This document shows, piece by piece, positions 8,407 to 16,388 of a DNA stretch of 29,977 nucleotides. The stretch is from JANNXY01 sp964472605 (GTDB lineage Bacteria > Patescibacteriota > Minisyncoccia > Phycocordibacterales > CAIZIN01): NCBI GenBank assembly GCA_964472605.1, contig CAYYLG010000004.1:1-29977 (forward strand). The letters run 5' to 3'. A model generated the notes under the pieces. It saw nothing but the letters and a program-made list of their open reading frames with translations, searched no databases and was not told the origin of the DNA. The position numbers were made by a program, and so were the translations under genes. Position 1 is the first letter of the stretch. Each line of letters begins with the position of its first letter.

Positions 8407-10107
8407 ATGTCATCACCTGTTGAAGAAATAAAAAGAAGAATAAAGATTGAAGAGCTAATCTCAAGTTATATAACTATTGAGCGTGCTGGTTCTAACTTCA
8501 AAGCGAAGTGTCCGTTTCATAATGAACGGACACCTTCGTTTTTCATATCTCCAGACAGAGGATCATACTATTGTTTTGGCTGTGGTGCCAAAGGGGATAT
8601 ATTTAGCTTTGTTCAATCATTCGAAGGGCTGGATTTCATGGGGGCGCTTAAGATTCTTGCTGATAAGTCAGGAGTGGTTTTAGAGTTAAAGTCATTTGAT
8701 GGTCATAAAGGCAAGGATAGATTAATGAAAATCATGGAGGCCGCCACAGTATTCTATGAAAAGTTTCTTGAGAAAAATCCAGAAGTCATAGAATATTTGA
8801 AAGCCAGAGGACTTACAGATGAAACAATAAAGAAATTTAGAATTGGTTTTGCTCCATATGATTGGAGAACATTCTACAACCTAATGTCAGATAAGGGCGC
8901 GACAAAAGATGAATTAATTCGGGCAGGTCTTGTAAAAATAGGTGACAAGGACACTGTTTATGACAGATTTCGAGGTAGAATAATGTTTCCAATCGCGGAT
9001 TCTATAGGTAGAACAATCGCTTTCACTGGAAGAGTATTTAAGGGAGATGAGACACAGGCAAAATATATCAATTCTCCAGAGACTGAACTCTTTAAAAAAT
9101 CGGAAGTGCTTTATGGACTCGACAAGGCCAAGCGGGCGCTTCGTATAAAGAATCGGGCTATCATGGTTGAAGGTCAAATGGATTTAATCATGTGTCATCA
9201 AAGTGGTATTGATGAATCAATCGCTACATCTGGCACAGCGGTAACAGAAGATCATTTGCAAATCATTAAGAGATATACAAACAATCTCCTTGTATCATTC
9301 GATAATGATAAAGCGGGAAGGAAGGCATCAGAAAGACTTTGGTTTATGGCACTCAAGGATGGATTCAATGTAGAGGCTCTTGTAATCCCAAATGGTAAAG
9401 ATCCGGCAGATGCGCTCCTACAAGATAAAAATGCTTTAGATGACTCGATCAAATCTCCTAAGCATCTTATCGAAGCTTTACTTGAAGCACTCTTTAACGA
9501 ATACAAAGATAAAGAATTACTTCGCAAAGCAATTATCTCAGATATCCTTCCACTCATAAGTGCTATTCCTCAAGCTCTTGAACGTGGGAGATTTGTTTCT
9601 ATTATCGCAAGTAAGATGGGGGTAAAGGAGGATGTTGTTTGGGAAGACATCAAAAAACAAAAGTCACCAAACCCAGTCAAAGGCACAGCAAACAAGGAAA
9701 GCACCCTTGTCAAACGTTCGCGTTATGATATGCTAATGGAACATACATGGGCGCTTCTATATTATCTGGAAGCGAACGACCCTGAAGCGCTACAGATATA
9801 CCAAAGGCGCATTAAAGATATTTTGGGTGAGGAAGTTTTCGCAACACTTATAGAAAATAATAAGGACCGCAAACATGAACTAATGTTTCAAGCGGAAGTT
9901 TATTGGGAAGGAAAAGATAAAAAGCAAATAGCAGAGGACTTGAGTCTAGAACTTGAGATTGAAACTCTAAAAGCAAAATTATCTAGTCTAATGGAAGAAT
10001 TACATAAGATAGAGAAAGACGATCCTGCAAAAGCAAAGGATCTTCTCCTCATTTGTCAGGCACATTCTTCGAAACTTGAAAGTTTGAAGTCTGGACAGCG
10101 TAAGTAA
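8407..10107 (+). CDS. dnaG: DNA primase
   Basis: DnaG makes RNA primers for replication. The zinc-binding domain is complete: C35-P-F-H38 and C56-F-G-C59 (numbered from the ATG at 8407). The Toprim core follows, with EGQMD (E255) and SFDNDKAG (D299, D301) for metal binding. The C-terminal part is helical and charged, as expected for the helicase-interacting region, but is not diagnostic. The frame extends back to a TTG at 8383; the ATG at 8407 is preferred because it gives MSSPVEEIKRRI, the usual start just before the helix leading into the zinc finger. Length is 566 residues, close to the family norm. It begins 29 nt after rpoC and precedes rpoD by 47 nt. The dnaG-rpoD pair recalls the macromolecular synthesis operon, here joined to rpoBC. 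Confidence 0.96.
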   Translation: MSSPVEEIKRRIKIEELISSYITIERAGSNFKAKCPFHNERTPSFFISPDRGSYYCFGCGAKGDIFSFVQSFEGLDFMGALKILADKSGVVLELKSFDGHKGKDRLMKIMEAATVFYEKFLEKNPEVIEYLKARGLTDETIKKFRIGFAPYDWRTFYNLMSDKGATKDELIRAGLVKIGDKDTVYDRFRGRIMFPIADSIGRTIAFTGRVFKGDETQAKYINSPETELFKKSEVLYGLDKAKRALRIKNRAIMVEGQMDLIMCHQSGIDESIATSGTAVTEDHLQIIKRYTNNLLVSFDNDKAGRKASERLWFMALKDGFNVEALVIPNGKDPADALLQDKNALDDSIKSPKHLIEALLEALFNEYKDKELLRKAIISDILPLISAIPQALERGRFVSIIASKMGVKEDVVWEDIKKQKSPNPVKGTANKESTLVKRSRYDMLMEHTWALLYYLEANDPEALQIYQRRIKDILGEEVFATLIENNKDRKHELMFQAEVYWEGKDKKQIAEDLSLELEIETLKAKLSSLMEELHKIEKDDPAKAKDLLLICQAHSSKLESLKSGQRK

Positions 10108-10123
10108 GTTTATTTATAAAATT

Positions 10124-10129
10124 TATAAT
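10124..10129 (+). promoter_or_regulatory. Possible internal -10 element upstream of rpoD
   Basis: TATAAT lies 25 nt before the rpoD ATG in the dnaG-rpoD spacer. No good -35 hexamer is seen at 16-18 nt upstream, and the spacer is AT-rich, so this could be chance. It would let the sigma factor be made independently of the long operon transcript. Confidence 0.3.
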
Positions 10130-10154
10130 CTCATAATCCTTTAATCTCTCACAA

Positions 10155-11393
10155 ATGGCGTCAAAGAAAAAAACCATTAAAAAGTCGGTAAAGAAATTTA
10201 AAAAATCTAAGCCTGTTAAAAAAATAGTAAAAAAACCTACTAAAAAAGTAGTAGCTAAAAAAGCAAAGGTAGTAAAACCAAAAAAAGCATTAAGTCCAGC
10301 AAAAAATAAAAAAGCTCAAGATCAAGATCGTAGAGCAACTAAACTCCTCCACAAAGGTAAGGAGAGAGGTTTCGTTACTTATGACGAAATTCTCCGTGAA
10401 TTCCCAACAATCGAAGAAGATATTACATTCCTTGACGATTTGTATAGCAAACTTCAAACAGCGGGTATAGATATTCTAGAAGGAGGTGGACTCCTCGAGA
10501 TGCAAAGTGATGCTGTAGAGCCAAAGGCTTATAGTTATGGTGGTAGGGGAAGTGACTCATCATATGATTCTATTCAAATGTATCTCCGTGAGATCGGTCA
10601 GTATCCACTTATTCACGCTCATCAGGAAAAGGAGTTAGCAAAGAGAATTCAAGCGGGGGATGAAGAAGCCAAAAATCTTTTAGCCAAGGCTAACTTGCGC
10701 TTGGTTGTTTCTATTGCTAAGAAATATGTAGGAAGATCTCCTGACCTTACACTTCTCGACTTAATTCAAGAAGGTAATCTTGGTCTCTTTAAGGCTGTAG
10801 ATAAATTTGATTGGACCAAGGGATATAAATTCTCTACATACGCTACATGGTGGATTCGTCAGGCTATCACCCGCGCTCTCGCTGATCAGTCACGTACAAT
10901 CCGTGTCCCTGTGCATATGGTGGAAACAATTGCTAAATACAAACAAGTTGTTCGTCGTCTCTCACAAGACCTTGGGCGTGATCCTCTTCCAGAAGAAATC
11001 GCTGTTGAGATGGGACTTGAAGTTGATAAGGTATACATGATTGAAAAGATTGATCAGTCTACCGTATCACTTGAGAGTCCAGTAGGTGAAGATAGTGATG
11101 ATGGTAAATCAGTTCTCGGTGACTTCATTGCTGATGACAAAATCCTTTCTCCAGACCAAGAATCTTCTCGTAGAATCCTTGCCGATCAAGTGAAGGAAAT
11201 TCTCGACGATCTATCAGAAAAGGAGAGAAGAATTCTAGAAATGCGTCATGGATTAATCGATGGTATACAACACACACTAGAAGAAGTAGGAAAGAAGTTT
11301 GGAGTTACTCGTGAACGTATTCGTCAGATTGAAGCCAAGGCTCATGAAAAAATCCGTTCCCACGACAGGTCAAATAGATTGAAGAATTATTAA
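10155..11393 (+). CDS. rpoD: Primary sigma factor (sigma-70/RpoD) with lysine-rich N-terminal tail
   Basis: The 412-residue protein has all primary sigma regions. A short 1.1-like helical segment (about residues 65-115) comes first. Region 1.2 follows (DSIQMYLREIGQYPL). Region 2 has the -10 recognition and melting segments NLRLVVSIAKKYVGR, LDLIQEGNLGLFKAVDKFDW and FSTYATWWIRQAITRA. Region 3 includes IRVPVHMVETI, and region 4.2 ends with the helix-turn-helix EEVGKKFGVTRERIRQIEAK. The first 53 residues contain 25 lysines with prolines, alanines and valines, resembling a histone H1 or AlgP-type tail; it is probably disordered and DNA- or RNA-binding. The consensus promoters seen in the window fit this sigma. 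Last gene of the operon. Confidence 0.97.
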   Translation: MASKKKTIKKSVKKFKKSKPVKKIVKKPTKKVVAKKAKVVKPKKALSPAKNKKAQDQDRRATKLLHKGKERGFVTYDEILREFPTIEEDITFLDDLYSKLQTAGIDILEGGGLLEMQSDAVEPKAYSYGGRGSDSSYDSIQMYLREIGQYPLIHAHQEKELAKRIQAGDEEAKNLLAKANLRLVVSIAKKYVGRSPDLTLLDLIQEGNLGLFKAVDKFDWTKGYKFSTYATWWIRQAITRALADQSRTIRVPVHMVETIAKYKQVVRRLSQDLGRDPLPEEIAVEMGLEVDKVYMIEKIDQSTVSLESPVGEDSDDGKSVLGDFIADDKILSPDQESSRRILADQVKEILDDLSEKERRILEMRHGLIDGIQHTLEEVGKKFGVTRERIRQIEAKAHEKIRSHDRSNRLKNY

Positions 11394-11397
11394 ATAA

Positions 11398-11437
11398 AAA
11401 AAGAAAGCGCTGGCCCGGAGGTCAGCGCTTTTTGAAA
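11398..11437. terminator. Bidirectional Rho-independent terminator after rpoD
   Basis: AAAGCGCTG (11404-11412) pairs with CAGCGCTTT (from 11423), with a GC-rich loop. A T run follows on the plus strand, and the A-rich stretch before the stem gives a T run on the minus strand. It therefore serves both rpoD and the convergent gene at 11467-11778. Confidence 0.85.
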
Positions 11438-11466
11438 GTTTTGCAGAACAGGTCTTTCTCCTGGAA

Positions 11467-11778
11467 TTAATGTGCCGGGGCTGTGAGTCCCTCGAGTGTG
11501 GTGTTGAACAACTGGCGAGCCAGTGCTTCCTTGGTGGCGGAGATTTGCCCGCTGTAGCGAGCACCATCACCGTATCGCAGGACACCAAACATGGTGCCGC
11601 GGAACTCTTTCAGACCGATATACCAACCATTCTCGAACTCGAGAACGAAACCGATACCATTGGTTTCTTGTGGTTTGATGATCGGATCCGAGAGGGCGAG
11701 CATGGACTCGGTGACTTCAGGTGTGTTACCGATACTGATCGTATCAAGCAACCCTTGCAGGATTTGTCGAATGTGCAT
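11467..11778 (-). CDS. Hypothetical protein, 103 aa, GC-richer than neighbours
   Basis: The protein was not recognised. It has no signal peptide or membrane segment. It reads as a small alpha-beta protein: helical first third, then a beta-like middle (GIGFVLEFENGWYIGLKEF, MFGVLRYGDGARY) and a C-terminal helix. The minus strand is chosen over the overlapping plus-strand frame (11470-11784) because it has a promoter and ends at the bidirectional terminator. A TATAAT lies eight bases before its ATG, so the mRNA is predicted to be leaderless. Base composition is visibly richer in G and C than rpoD or the helicase gene on either side, which suggests a different origin. Confidence 0.65.
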   Translation of the reverse strand: MHIRQILQGLLDTISIGNTPEVTESMLALSDPIIKPQETNGIGFVLEFENGWYIGLKEFRGTMFGVLRYGDGARYSGQISATKEALARQLFNTTLEGLTAPAH

Positions 11779-11786
11779 AGTTAAAT

Positions 11787-11814
11787 ATTATATCATATAT
11801 AGAAACTTAGTCAA
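11787..11814 (-). promoter_or_regulatory. Promoter for the minus-strand gene at 11467-11778
   Basis: Read on the minus strand, TTGACT (11809-11814) and TATAAT (11787-11792) are separated by 16 nt. The start codon at 11778 lies eight bases after the -10 box, so the leader would be at most one or two bases. Confidence 0.7.
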
Positions 11815-11854
11815 TTACTAATAAATCATTCTAAAACAATGTAAAATAGATGAA

Positions 11855-14746
11855 ATGACTATTTTTGAGGAAAGATACAAAAGGTTAAATACAGCCCAGA
11901 AGGAGGCGGTTGATACCATTGAGGGACCTGTAATGGTTATAGCAGGCCCTGGGACGGGCAAGACGACGATACTCACACTTCGTATAGCAAACATACTACA
12001 GAAGACTGATACACCAGCTTCTGGGATTTTAGCGATTACCTTTACTGACGCTGGCGTTAAGTCAATGAAGCAGAAGCTACGTGAAGTTATAGGAGGCAGG
12101 GCTGACGAAGTTCGCATTCACACATTCCATGGATTTGCTTCATCAGTTATAAATGAATTCAAAGATCATTTTGTGCATTTGTATGGAACCAAACAAATTA
12201 CAGATATAGAGGCAGAATCATTGGTGAGGAAAATCTTGGCTCAAAAGGATTTTGTGGATTTGCGCCCATTTGGCAATCCAGAATTTTATATTGGACCAAT
12301 ACTAGGTGCTATTCGTGATGCGAAGCGTGAAGCACAATCTCCAGAAATGCTAAGGGATTATGCAAAGCAAGAAATTGAAAATATAAAGAATGATGAATCA
12401 TCTATCTCTACTCGTGGTGCAAGTAAGGGTGAGCTGAAGGCGGATGCAAAGAAAAAGATTGAGAAATGCGAGAAGACAATTCTCTTTGCAAAAGTTTATG
12501 AACTTTATGAAGAAGACAAGAAGAAGCAGAAATGTATAGACTTCGATGATTTGATATTTGAGCTTCTCTTAGCATTTGGCCGTGATGAATTACTACTTCG
12601 CCAGATACAGGAGAAATTTCTCTATATACTAGTAGACGAACATCAGGACACTAACGATGCGCAGAATTTGATTATCAAAATGCTCGCGGACTTTTTTGAT
12701 TCACCAAATATATTTATTGTAGGAGATGAGAAGCAGGCTATCTATAGATTCCAGGGTGCTTCTGTAAATAATTTCCTTAAGCTAAAGAATATGTGGAAGG
12801 ATATGAAGCTTATTTCATTAACTCATAATTATCGTTCCCATCAGTCTATTCTCGATGCTAGTTTTAGTATGATTGAATCAAATTATGCTGATAATGAATT
12901 AAGTGATTTACGCATTAAACTTGAATCAGGATCGGGGGACAAAAGGAGACCGGTTGATCTCGTCCATGCGCCAACTGTGGGGACTGGAGAGAAATATTTG
13001 CTAGATGAAGTTAAAAATATTTTAGGTAAGAAAACTGAGGAGACTATTGCAATAATTTCTAAAAATAATAGAGATATAGAGAGAATCATCAGGCTCTTCG
13101 AGGGGGCGGGAATTCCTGTATCTGCAGAGCGCTCTATAGATATTTTTTCGCATCCAATTGGAAACCTATTTTTCTCACTTATAGAGTTTATCTATGATAA
13201 TTCAAACATCGAGGCATTGGGACATACGATTGCTGGCGGATTGTGGGGGATTGATCTTATGCAAGGAGTTGCAATGCAAAAAGAATTACGAGGTGGAAGG
13301 ATAGAACGGGTTTTGTCGGATCTCACAAATCTGAAGGAGATAAATAAAGAAGTCTTAGAGGATAGCCCAGTTATATTTCTCATGAATATTGCAGTGCTTT
13401 CAGGATTTACGAAGTTGCTTACAAATGATCCCTCTTATGTAGAGATTTACCGAGCAATTCTTGGACTGGCTGCAAATATTGTAAAGAATGGAGATGTTTC
13501 AGATTCAAGGGTTTTACTTGAGAGATTAATTGCTTACAAAACTTCTGCCGAGAATAAAAGTGTCAAAATTCCTATCGGAGTTTCTGATTATCCGGTCAAG
13601 GTTATGACAGCCCACGCTTCAAAAGGTCTTGAATTTGATTATGTATTTGTGCCTTTCGCAAATGAAGAAAGTTGGGGAAGTCGTAGAAGGAATTCTTATT
13701 TTGTAATGCCTGTAGATGGTAGTGTAAGCGAGGATGATGAGGTGAGGGATACGAGGAGACTATTTTATGTGGCCATAACTCGCGCGAAAAAGCATGCGTC
13801 AATAATAATCCCTGATGCGGATGATACAGGTAAAGAACTTATGGAGCTACGATTTGTGGCTGAGCTTGGTGAGAGCGATGTAAGTCATGTGAATATAGAA
13901 AAAGCCGCGATAAATATATTGGAACCAAGAAAGAAAATTGATCAAAAGGCTAAACTGTTGGATTACATAAAATCAACTTTGGATGAAAAAGGACTTTCCG
14001 TTACAGCTCTAAATCATTTCCTCGCATGTCCATCGACATTTATATATAAAAGTATTTTGAAAGTTCCTGAACTTCCGAATCCAAACAGTGAGAAGGGTAA
14101 TGCGATGCACCTCGCGATGGATAGAGTTTGGCATAGTGATATAAAGACAAAGGAATTAATACAGAGAACGATAGAATATACAGTTAAAGAATATATGGAC
14201 CAGTCTATGCTAAAGAAGTTTGAACGGGAGGCCGTAACAGCTGAACTACTTGAAAATGCGCCAAGTGTGGCAGAAAGTCTTGTGCATCATTTTAATACAA
14301 AGGGAGATGTATTTTCAGAGCATTGGGTAGAGGGTGAGTCTGGAGGACTTAAAATTCACGGAAAGCTCGATGCGATAGTTGATACAGGAAATGAGGTTTT
14401 GGTATTTGATTATAAAACTCGATTGAAGATGAGTGAGAATCAGATCAAGGGTTTGGTAAAAGATGATAAAAATATTGGAGGATATTTCAGGCAACTTGTT
14501 TTCTATAGAATGCTTTTACAGGATAATCCAAAGTTCAGAGGGAAACCCATTGTCCCGTCTTTAGTTTTCCTTACTCCAGATAACAAGGGAATATGTCATA
14601 CTGAATCTCTACCAATAAGTAGTGAGGATATAGAGAAAGTTAAATCAGAAATAGAGTCCTTAGTAGAATCAGTAAATACCGGCAAAATCCTCTCCGATAC
14701 CTGTCCTGATCCAAAATGCCCCTGGTGTGGTCTAAAAAGCTTATAA
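11855..14746 (+). CDS. UvrD/Rep-type superfamily 1 helicase fused to a RecB-like nuclease domain
   Basis: The 963-residue protein starts with an ATP-dependent 3'-5' helicase. The Q motif (LNTAQKEAV) and Walker A GPGTGKTT (residues 31-38) come first, the Walker B-type DEHQDTND begins at residue 261, and motif III is GDEKQAIYRFQGA. Later come VMTAHASKGLEFDYVFVP (motif V) and RRLFYVAITRAKK (motif VI). The last 250 residues form a PD-(D/E)XK domain: GKLDAIVD, then VLVFDYKTR (D852, K854), then the Q/Y helix RQLVFYRMLL. An N-terminal cysteine of this domain (FLACPSTF) and three near the end (CPDPKCPWC) match an Fe-S nuclease of the AddAB class. It probably processes double-strand breaks, possibly with the nuclease at 1-795. 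TAAAAT lies seven bases before the ATG, so a leaderless mRNA is likely. Confidence 0.93.
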   Translation: MTIFEERYKRLNTAQKEAVDTIEGPVMVIAGPGTGKTTILTLRIANILQKTDTPASGILAITFTDAGVKSMKQKLREVIGGRADEVRIHTFHGFASSVINEFKDHFVHLYGTKQITDIEAESLVRKILAQKDFVDLRPFGNPEFYIGPILGAIRDAKREAQSPEMLRDYAKQEIENIKNDESSISTRGASKGELKADAKKKIEKCEKTILFAKVYELYEEDKKKQKCIDFDDLIFELLLAFGRDELLLRQIQEKFLYILVDEHQDTNDAQNLIIKMLADFFDSPNIFIVGDEKQAIYRFQGASVNNFLKLKNMWKDMKLISLTHNYRSHQSILDASFSMIESNYADNELSDLRIKLESGSGDKRRPVDLVHAPTVGTGEKYLLDEVKNILGKKTEETIAIISKNNRDIERIIRLFEGAGIPVSAERSIDIFSHPIGNLFFSLIEFIYDNSNIEALGHTIAGGLWGIDLMQGVAMQKELRGGRIERVLSDLTNLKEINKEVLEDSPVIFLMNIAVLSGFTKLLTNDPSYVEIYRAILGLAANIVKNGDVSDSRVLLERLIAYKTSAENKSVKIPIGVSDYPVKVMTAHASKGLEFDYVFVPFANEESWGSRRRNSYFVMPVDGSVSEDDEVRDTRRLFYVAITRAKKHASIIIPDADDTGKELMELRFVAELGESDVSHVNIEKAAINILEPRKKIDQKAKLLDYIKSTLDEKGLSVTALNHFLACPSTFIYKSILKVPELPNPNSEKGNAMHLAMDRVWHSDIKTKELIQRTIEYTVKEYMDQSMLKKFEREAVTAELLENAPSVAESLVHHFNTKGDVFSEHWVEGESGGLKIHGKLDAIVDTGNEVLVFDYKTRLKMSENQIKGLVKDDKNIGGYFRQLVFYRMLLQDNPKFRGKPIVPSLVFLTPDNKGICHTESLPISSEDIEKVKSEIESLVESVNTGKILSDTCPDPKCPWCGLKSL

Positions 14747-14765
14747 AATAAGGGTTTTCTATCTA

Positions 14766-14795
14766 TTGACTATAGCTTAGTATATGTTGTATAAT
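14766..14795 (+). promoter_or_regulatory. Promoter of the small secreted-protein cassette
   Basis: TTGACT (14766-14771) and TATAAT (14790-14795) are 18 nt apart, with TTG just before the -10 box. Transcription should begin near 14802, leaving a leader of about 150 nt. Confidence 0.75.
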
Positions 14796-14801
14796 GTAAA
14801 G

Positions 14802-14955
14802 TAAATAAGGTTCTTTGAAATGCTCTATGGAGTTAGTCATAGCCAATAGATCTTGATATTAAATCGAGATTTGCTAGCTATGACTACTCGCGCAATTGCG
14901 ACTGGTCCCCTGGCACCAACAGGCCATAGTGAGCCTAAACCGAAAGGAATAAATC
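14802..14955 (+). promoter_or_regulatory. Structured 5' leader of the 14956 gene
   Basis: A long two-tier hairpin is directly visible. TAGTCATAGC (14834-14843) pairs perfectly with GCTATGACTA (14877-14886). Inside it, ATCTTGAT (14850-14857) pairs with ATCGAGAT (14863-14870), with one G-U pair. A smaller hairpin TCGC-GCAATT-GCGA follows, then a CC/GG-rich stretch, and finally a ribosome binding site (GAAAGGA) seven bases before the ATG. The layout resembles a regulatory leader, but no known riboswitch class was recognised. Confidence 0.55.
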
Positions 14956-15234
14956 ATGAAAAAAGCAGTGTTTATGTTCGTTATCATAGCCACTTACTTC
15001 ATTAGTATGAACAATGTGTGCGCTGATACGATCTACCTCGGTGCAGAAAAAACCAAGACTTGGTCACAGATCTTGCGCTACGAAGATGGGGAGCTTGCCA
15101 ATCTCCTTACAAAATGGGAGAAAGAAAATCCTACCAAAAGGATTATTTGTGTTACACCCGCACTGAAGAACGGAGACAAAGGATGCTTCTTTACGGGCTA
15201 CCTTGTAACCTTTGAAGAAAAGAGGAAGGAATGA
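14956..15234 (+). CDS. Small exported protein of unknown function
   Basis: The 92-residue protein starts with a classic signal peptide: two lysines, a hydrophobic core of about 16 residues (AVFMFVIIATYFISM) and a probable signal peptidase site after VCA (about residue 23). The mature part is about 69 residues, charged, with two cysteines (IICVTP and KGCFFTG) that could form a disulfide. A DsbA-like oxidoreductase is encoded close by at 15651-16346, which is suggestive only. It has a clear ribosome binding site, unlike most genes here, and its stop overlaps the next start by four bases (ATGA), so the two are translationally coupled. No family was recognised. Confidence 0.7.
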   Translation: MKKAVFMFVIIATYFISMNNVCADTIYLGAEKTKTWSQILRYEDGELANLLTKWEKENPTKRIICVTPALKNGDKGCFFTGYLVTFEEKRKE

Positions 15235-15563
15235 AAAAGCTCACCACGACGATCAAAGGAGCGCCCGCGTCACCAGAAGAAGCAGCGATGCTTCATTCGC
15301 TACTGGTTAAAGTGAATGAGGTGTTCATGGCATACTCGCTTAACTGCAAGATGCTAGTCACAGTCGTAGGGATCGAAAGTCTCACGGGAACTCGCGAAGA
15401 GTTTGCAGAGAAAGTTCGTTACTGTAATCGAATGGTAGCGTTCATTACCTTCATCCGCAACGGCGTCCTGGCAGACATTACGTTCTGCAAGGGCAAGGAA
15501 GTGGTGGAGGCAATAGCATTCATGTTCGATGGCGATAGCGGTGGCATGCTCCGCGTCCCGTAA
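15231..15563 (+). CDS. Hypothetical protein, 110 aa, coupled to the exported protein
   Basis: This frame starts inside the stop of the preceding gene (ATGA overlap) and has GAGGAAGGA just upstream as a ribosome binding site. There is no signal peptide or membrane segment, so it should stay in the cytoplasm. The sequence is mixed helix and strand with three cysteines and was not recognised. The coupling suggests that it works with, or controls, the exported 92-residue protein. GC content is higher than in the core genes around it. A strong terminator follows 36 nt after the stop. Confidence 0.65.
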   Translation: MKKLTTTIKGAPASPEEAAMLHSLLVKVNEVFMAYSLNCKMLVTVVGIESLTGTREEFAEKVRYCNRMVAFITFIRNGVLADITFCKGKEVVEAIAFMFDGDSGGMLRVP

Positions 15564-15598
15564 AGCAGGCTAAATGCCAAAATGGTGGTATGTCCACC

Positions 15599-15640
15599 AA
15601 AAAGCGCCGTGGGGTTTTACCACACGGCGCTTTCTTTTAT
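15599..15640. terminator. Bidirectional Rho-independent terminator
   Basis: AAAGCGCCGTG (15601-15611) pairs perfectly with CACGGCGCTTT, followed by CTTTTATTT on the plus strand. The minus strand also ends in a T run (GCTTTTTGG). It separates the cassette from the convergent gene at 15651-16346. The stem begins with the same AAAGCGC as the terminator after rpoD. Confidence 0.9.
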
Positions 15641-15650
15641 TTATAAAATA

Positions 15651-16346
15651 TTACTCTAGTAGCTTGTCGATAACACTCTTAACTGTTGTGTATGACTGAG
15701 CACCGTTTATTGGCACAGTTGTCTTTGTACCTTTAACAACTATTACACTATAAGGAGTTCCTTCTACACCTGCATCAACACCACTCTGGAATTGTGCATC
15801 AACTTTATCTGCAAACTTTCCGCTACTTAAACATTCATTAAACTTCTTTTCATCCAATCCTATTTCCTTTGCAATTTTTGGGAGTTCTGTTGCATCAAGT
15901 TTATTGTTTGAAGGAGTTATTGCGAAAATCTTGTTGATGTATGACCAGAAAGCATCTTTACCACCAATGTCTGCCGCGCATTCTGTAGCTTCAGCTTCCT
16001 TTCGAGTCTTTGGGTGAATTGAATCTAGTGGGAAATGTCTGTATACCCAAGCAACTTTTCCATCCTTACCATAATCAGCCATGATTTGGTTCATGGTGTT
16101 GTGAAAGGTTTTACAGAATGGACATTCAGTATCTGAATACTCAACAACAATAATTTTGGCGTCAGGGTTACCCATTATATGGTCATCACTTGATACTGGT
16201 TTAATGGTAACTGCGCTACTTGGAACTTTTTTCTGACCAGGGTTTACTGCGCTTCCACCACGAGTCATATATATAGCCCCAGCAATAAGCCCACCCGCTA
16301 CTATGATTGAGAGTGGAATTATTACAGCGTTTTTAAGGTCTTTCAT
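15651..16346 (-). CDS. Membrane-anchored DsbA-like thiol-disulfide oxidoreductase
   Basis: The 231-residue protein has an N-terminal membrane anchor (about residues 8-27) followed by a thioredoxin-fold domain of the DsbA/Thioredoxin_4 type. The active site is C75-P-F-C78 in SDTECPFCKTF, and the cis-proline loop is GTPYSVIVV near residue 195. The FPLDSIHP and ATECAAD segments match the family of DsbA-like proteins common in Patescibacteria and Gram-positives. It should form or exchange disulfides outside the membrane. It is divergent from uppP, with a 42-nt AT-rich region between the two starts. Confidence 0.9.
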   Translation of the reverse strand: MKDLKNAVIIPLSIIVAGGLIAGAIYMTRGGSAVNPGQKKVPSSAVTIKPVSSDDHIMGNPDAKIIVVEYSDTECPFCKTFHNTMNQIMADYGKDGKVAWVYRHFPLDSIHPKTRKEAEATECAADIGGKDAFWSYINKIFAITPSNNKLDATELPKIAKEIGLDEKKFNECLSSGKFADKVDAQFQSGVDAGVEGTPYSVIVVKGTKTTVPINGAQSYTTVKSVIDKLLE

Positions 16347-16388
16347 GATTCAATTTAAATTATAATAATATGTGCTAAAGTATATCAT
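16347..16388. promoter_or_regulatory. Divergent promoter region between the DsbA-like gene and uppP
   Basis: For uppP, TAAAGT (16376-16381) lies seven bases before the ATG. For the minus-strand gene, TAAATT (16353-16358) lies six bases, and TATAAT (16359-16364) twelve bases, before its ATG. Both genes would have very short or no leaders. No clear -35 boxes are seen. Confidence 0.5.

Noticed and set aside
11470..11784. Plus-strand frame of 104 codons overlapping the minus-strand gene at 11467-11778
   Set aside because: The minus strand has a promoter, a start eight bases from the -10 box and a terminator at its end. The plus frame has no start signal and would run out of the rpoD terminator region.
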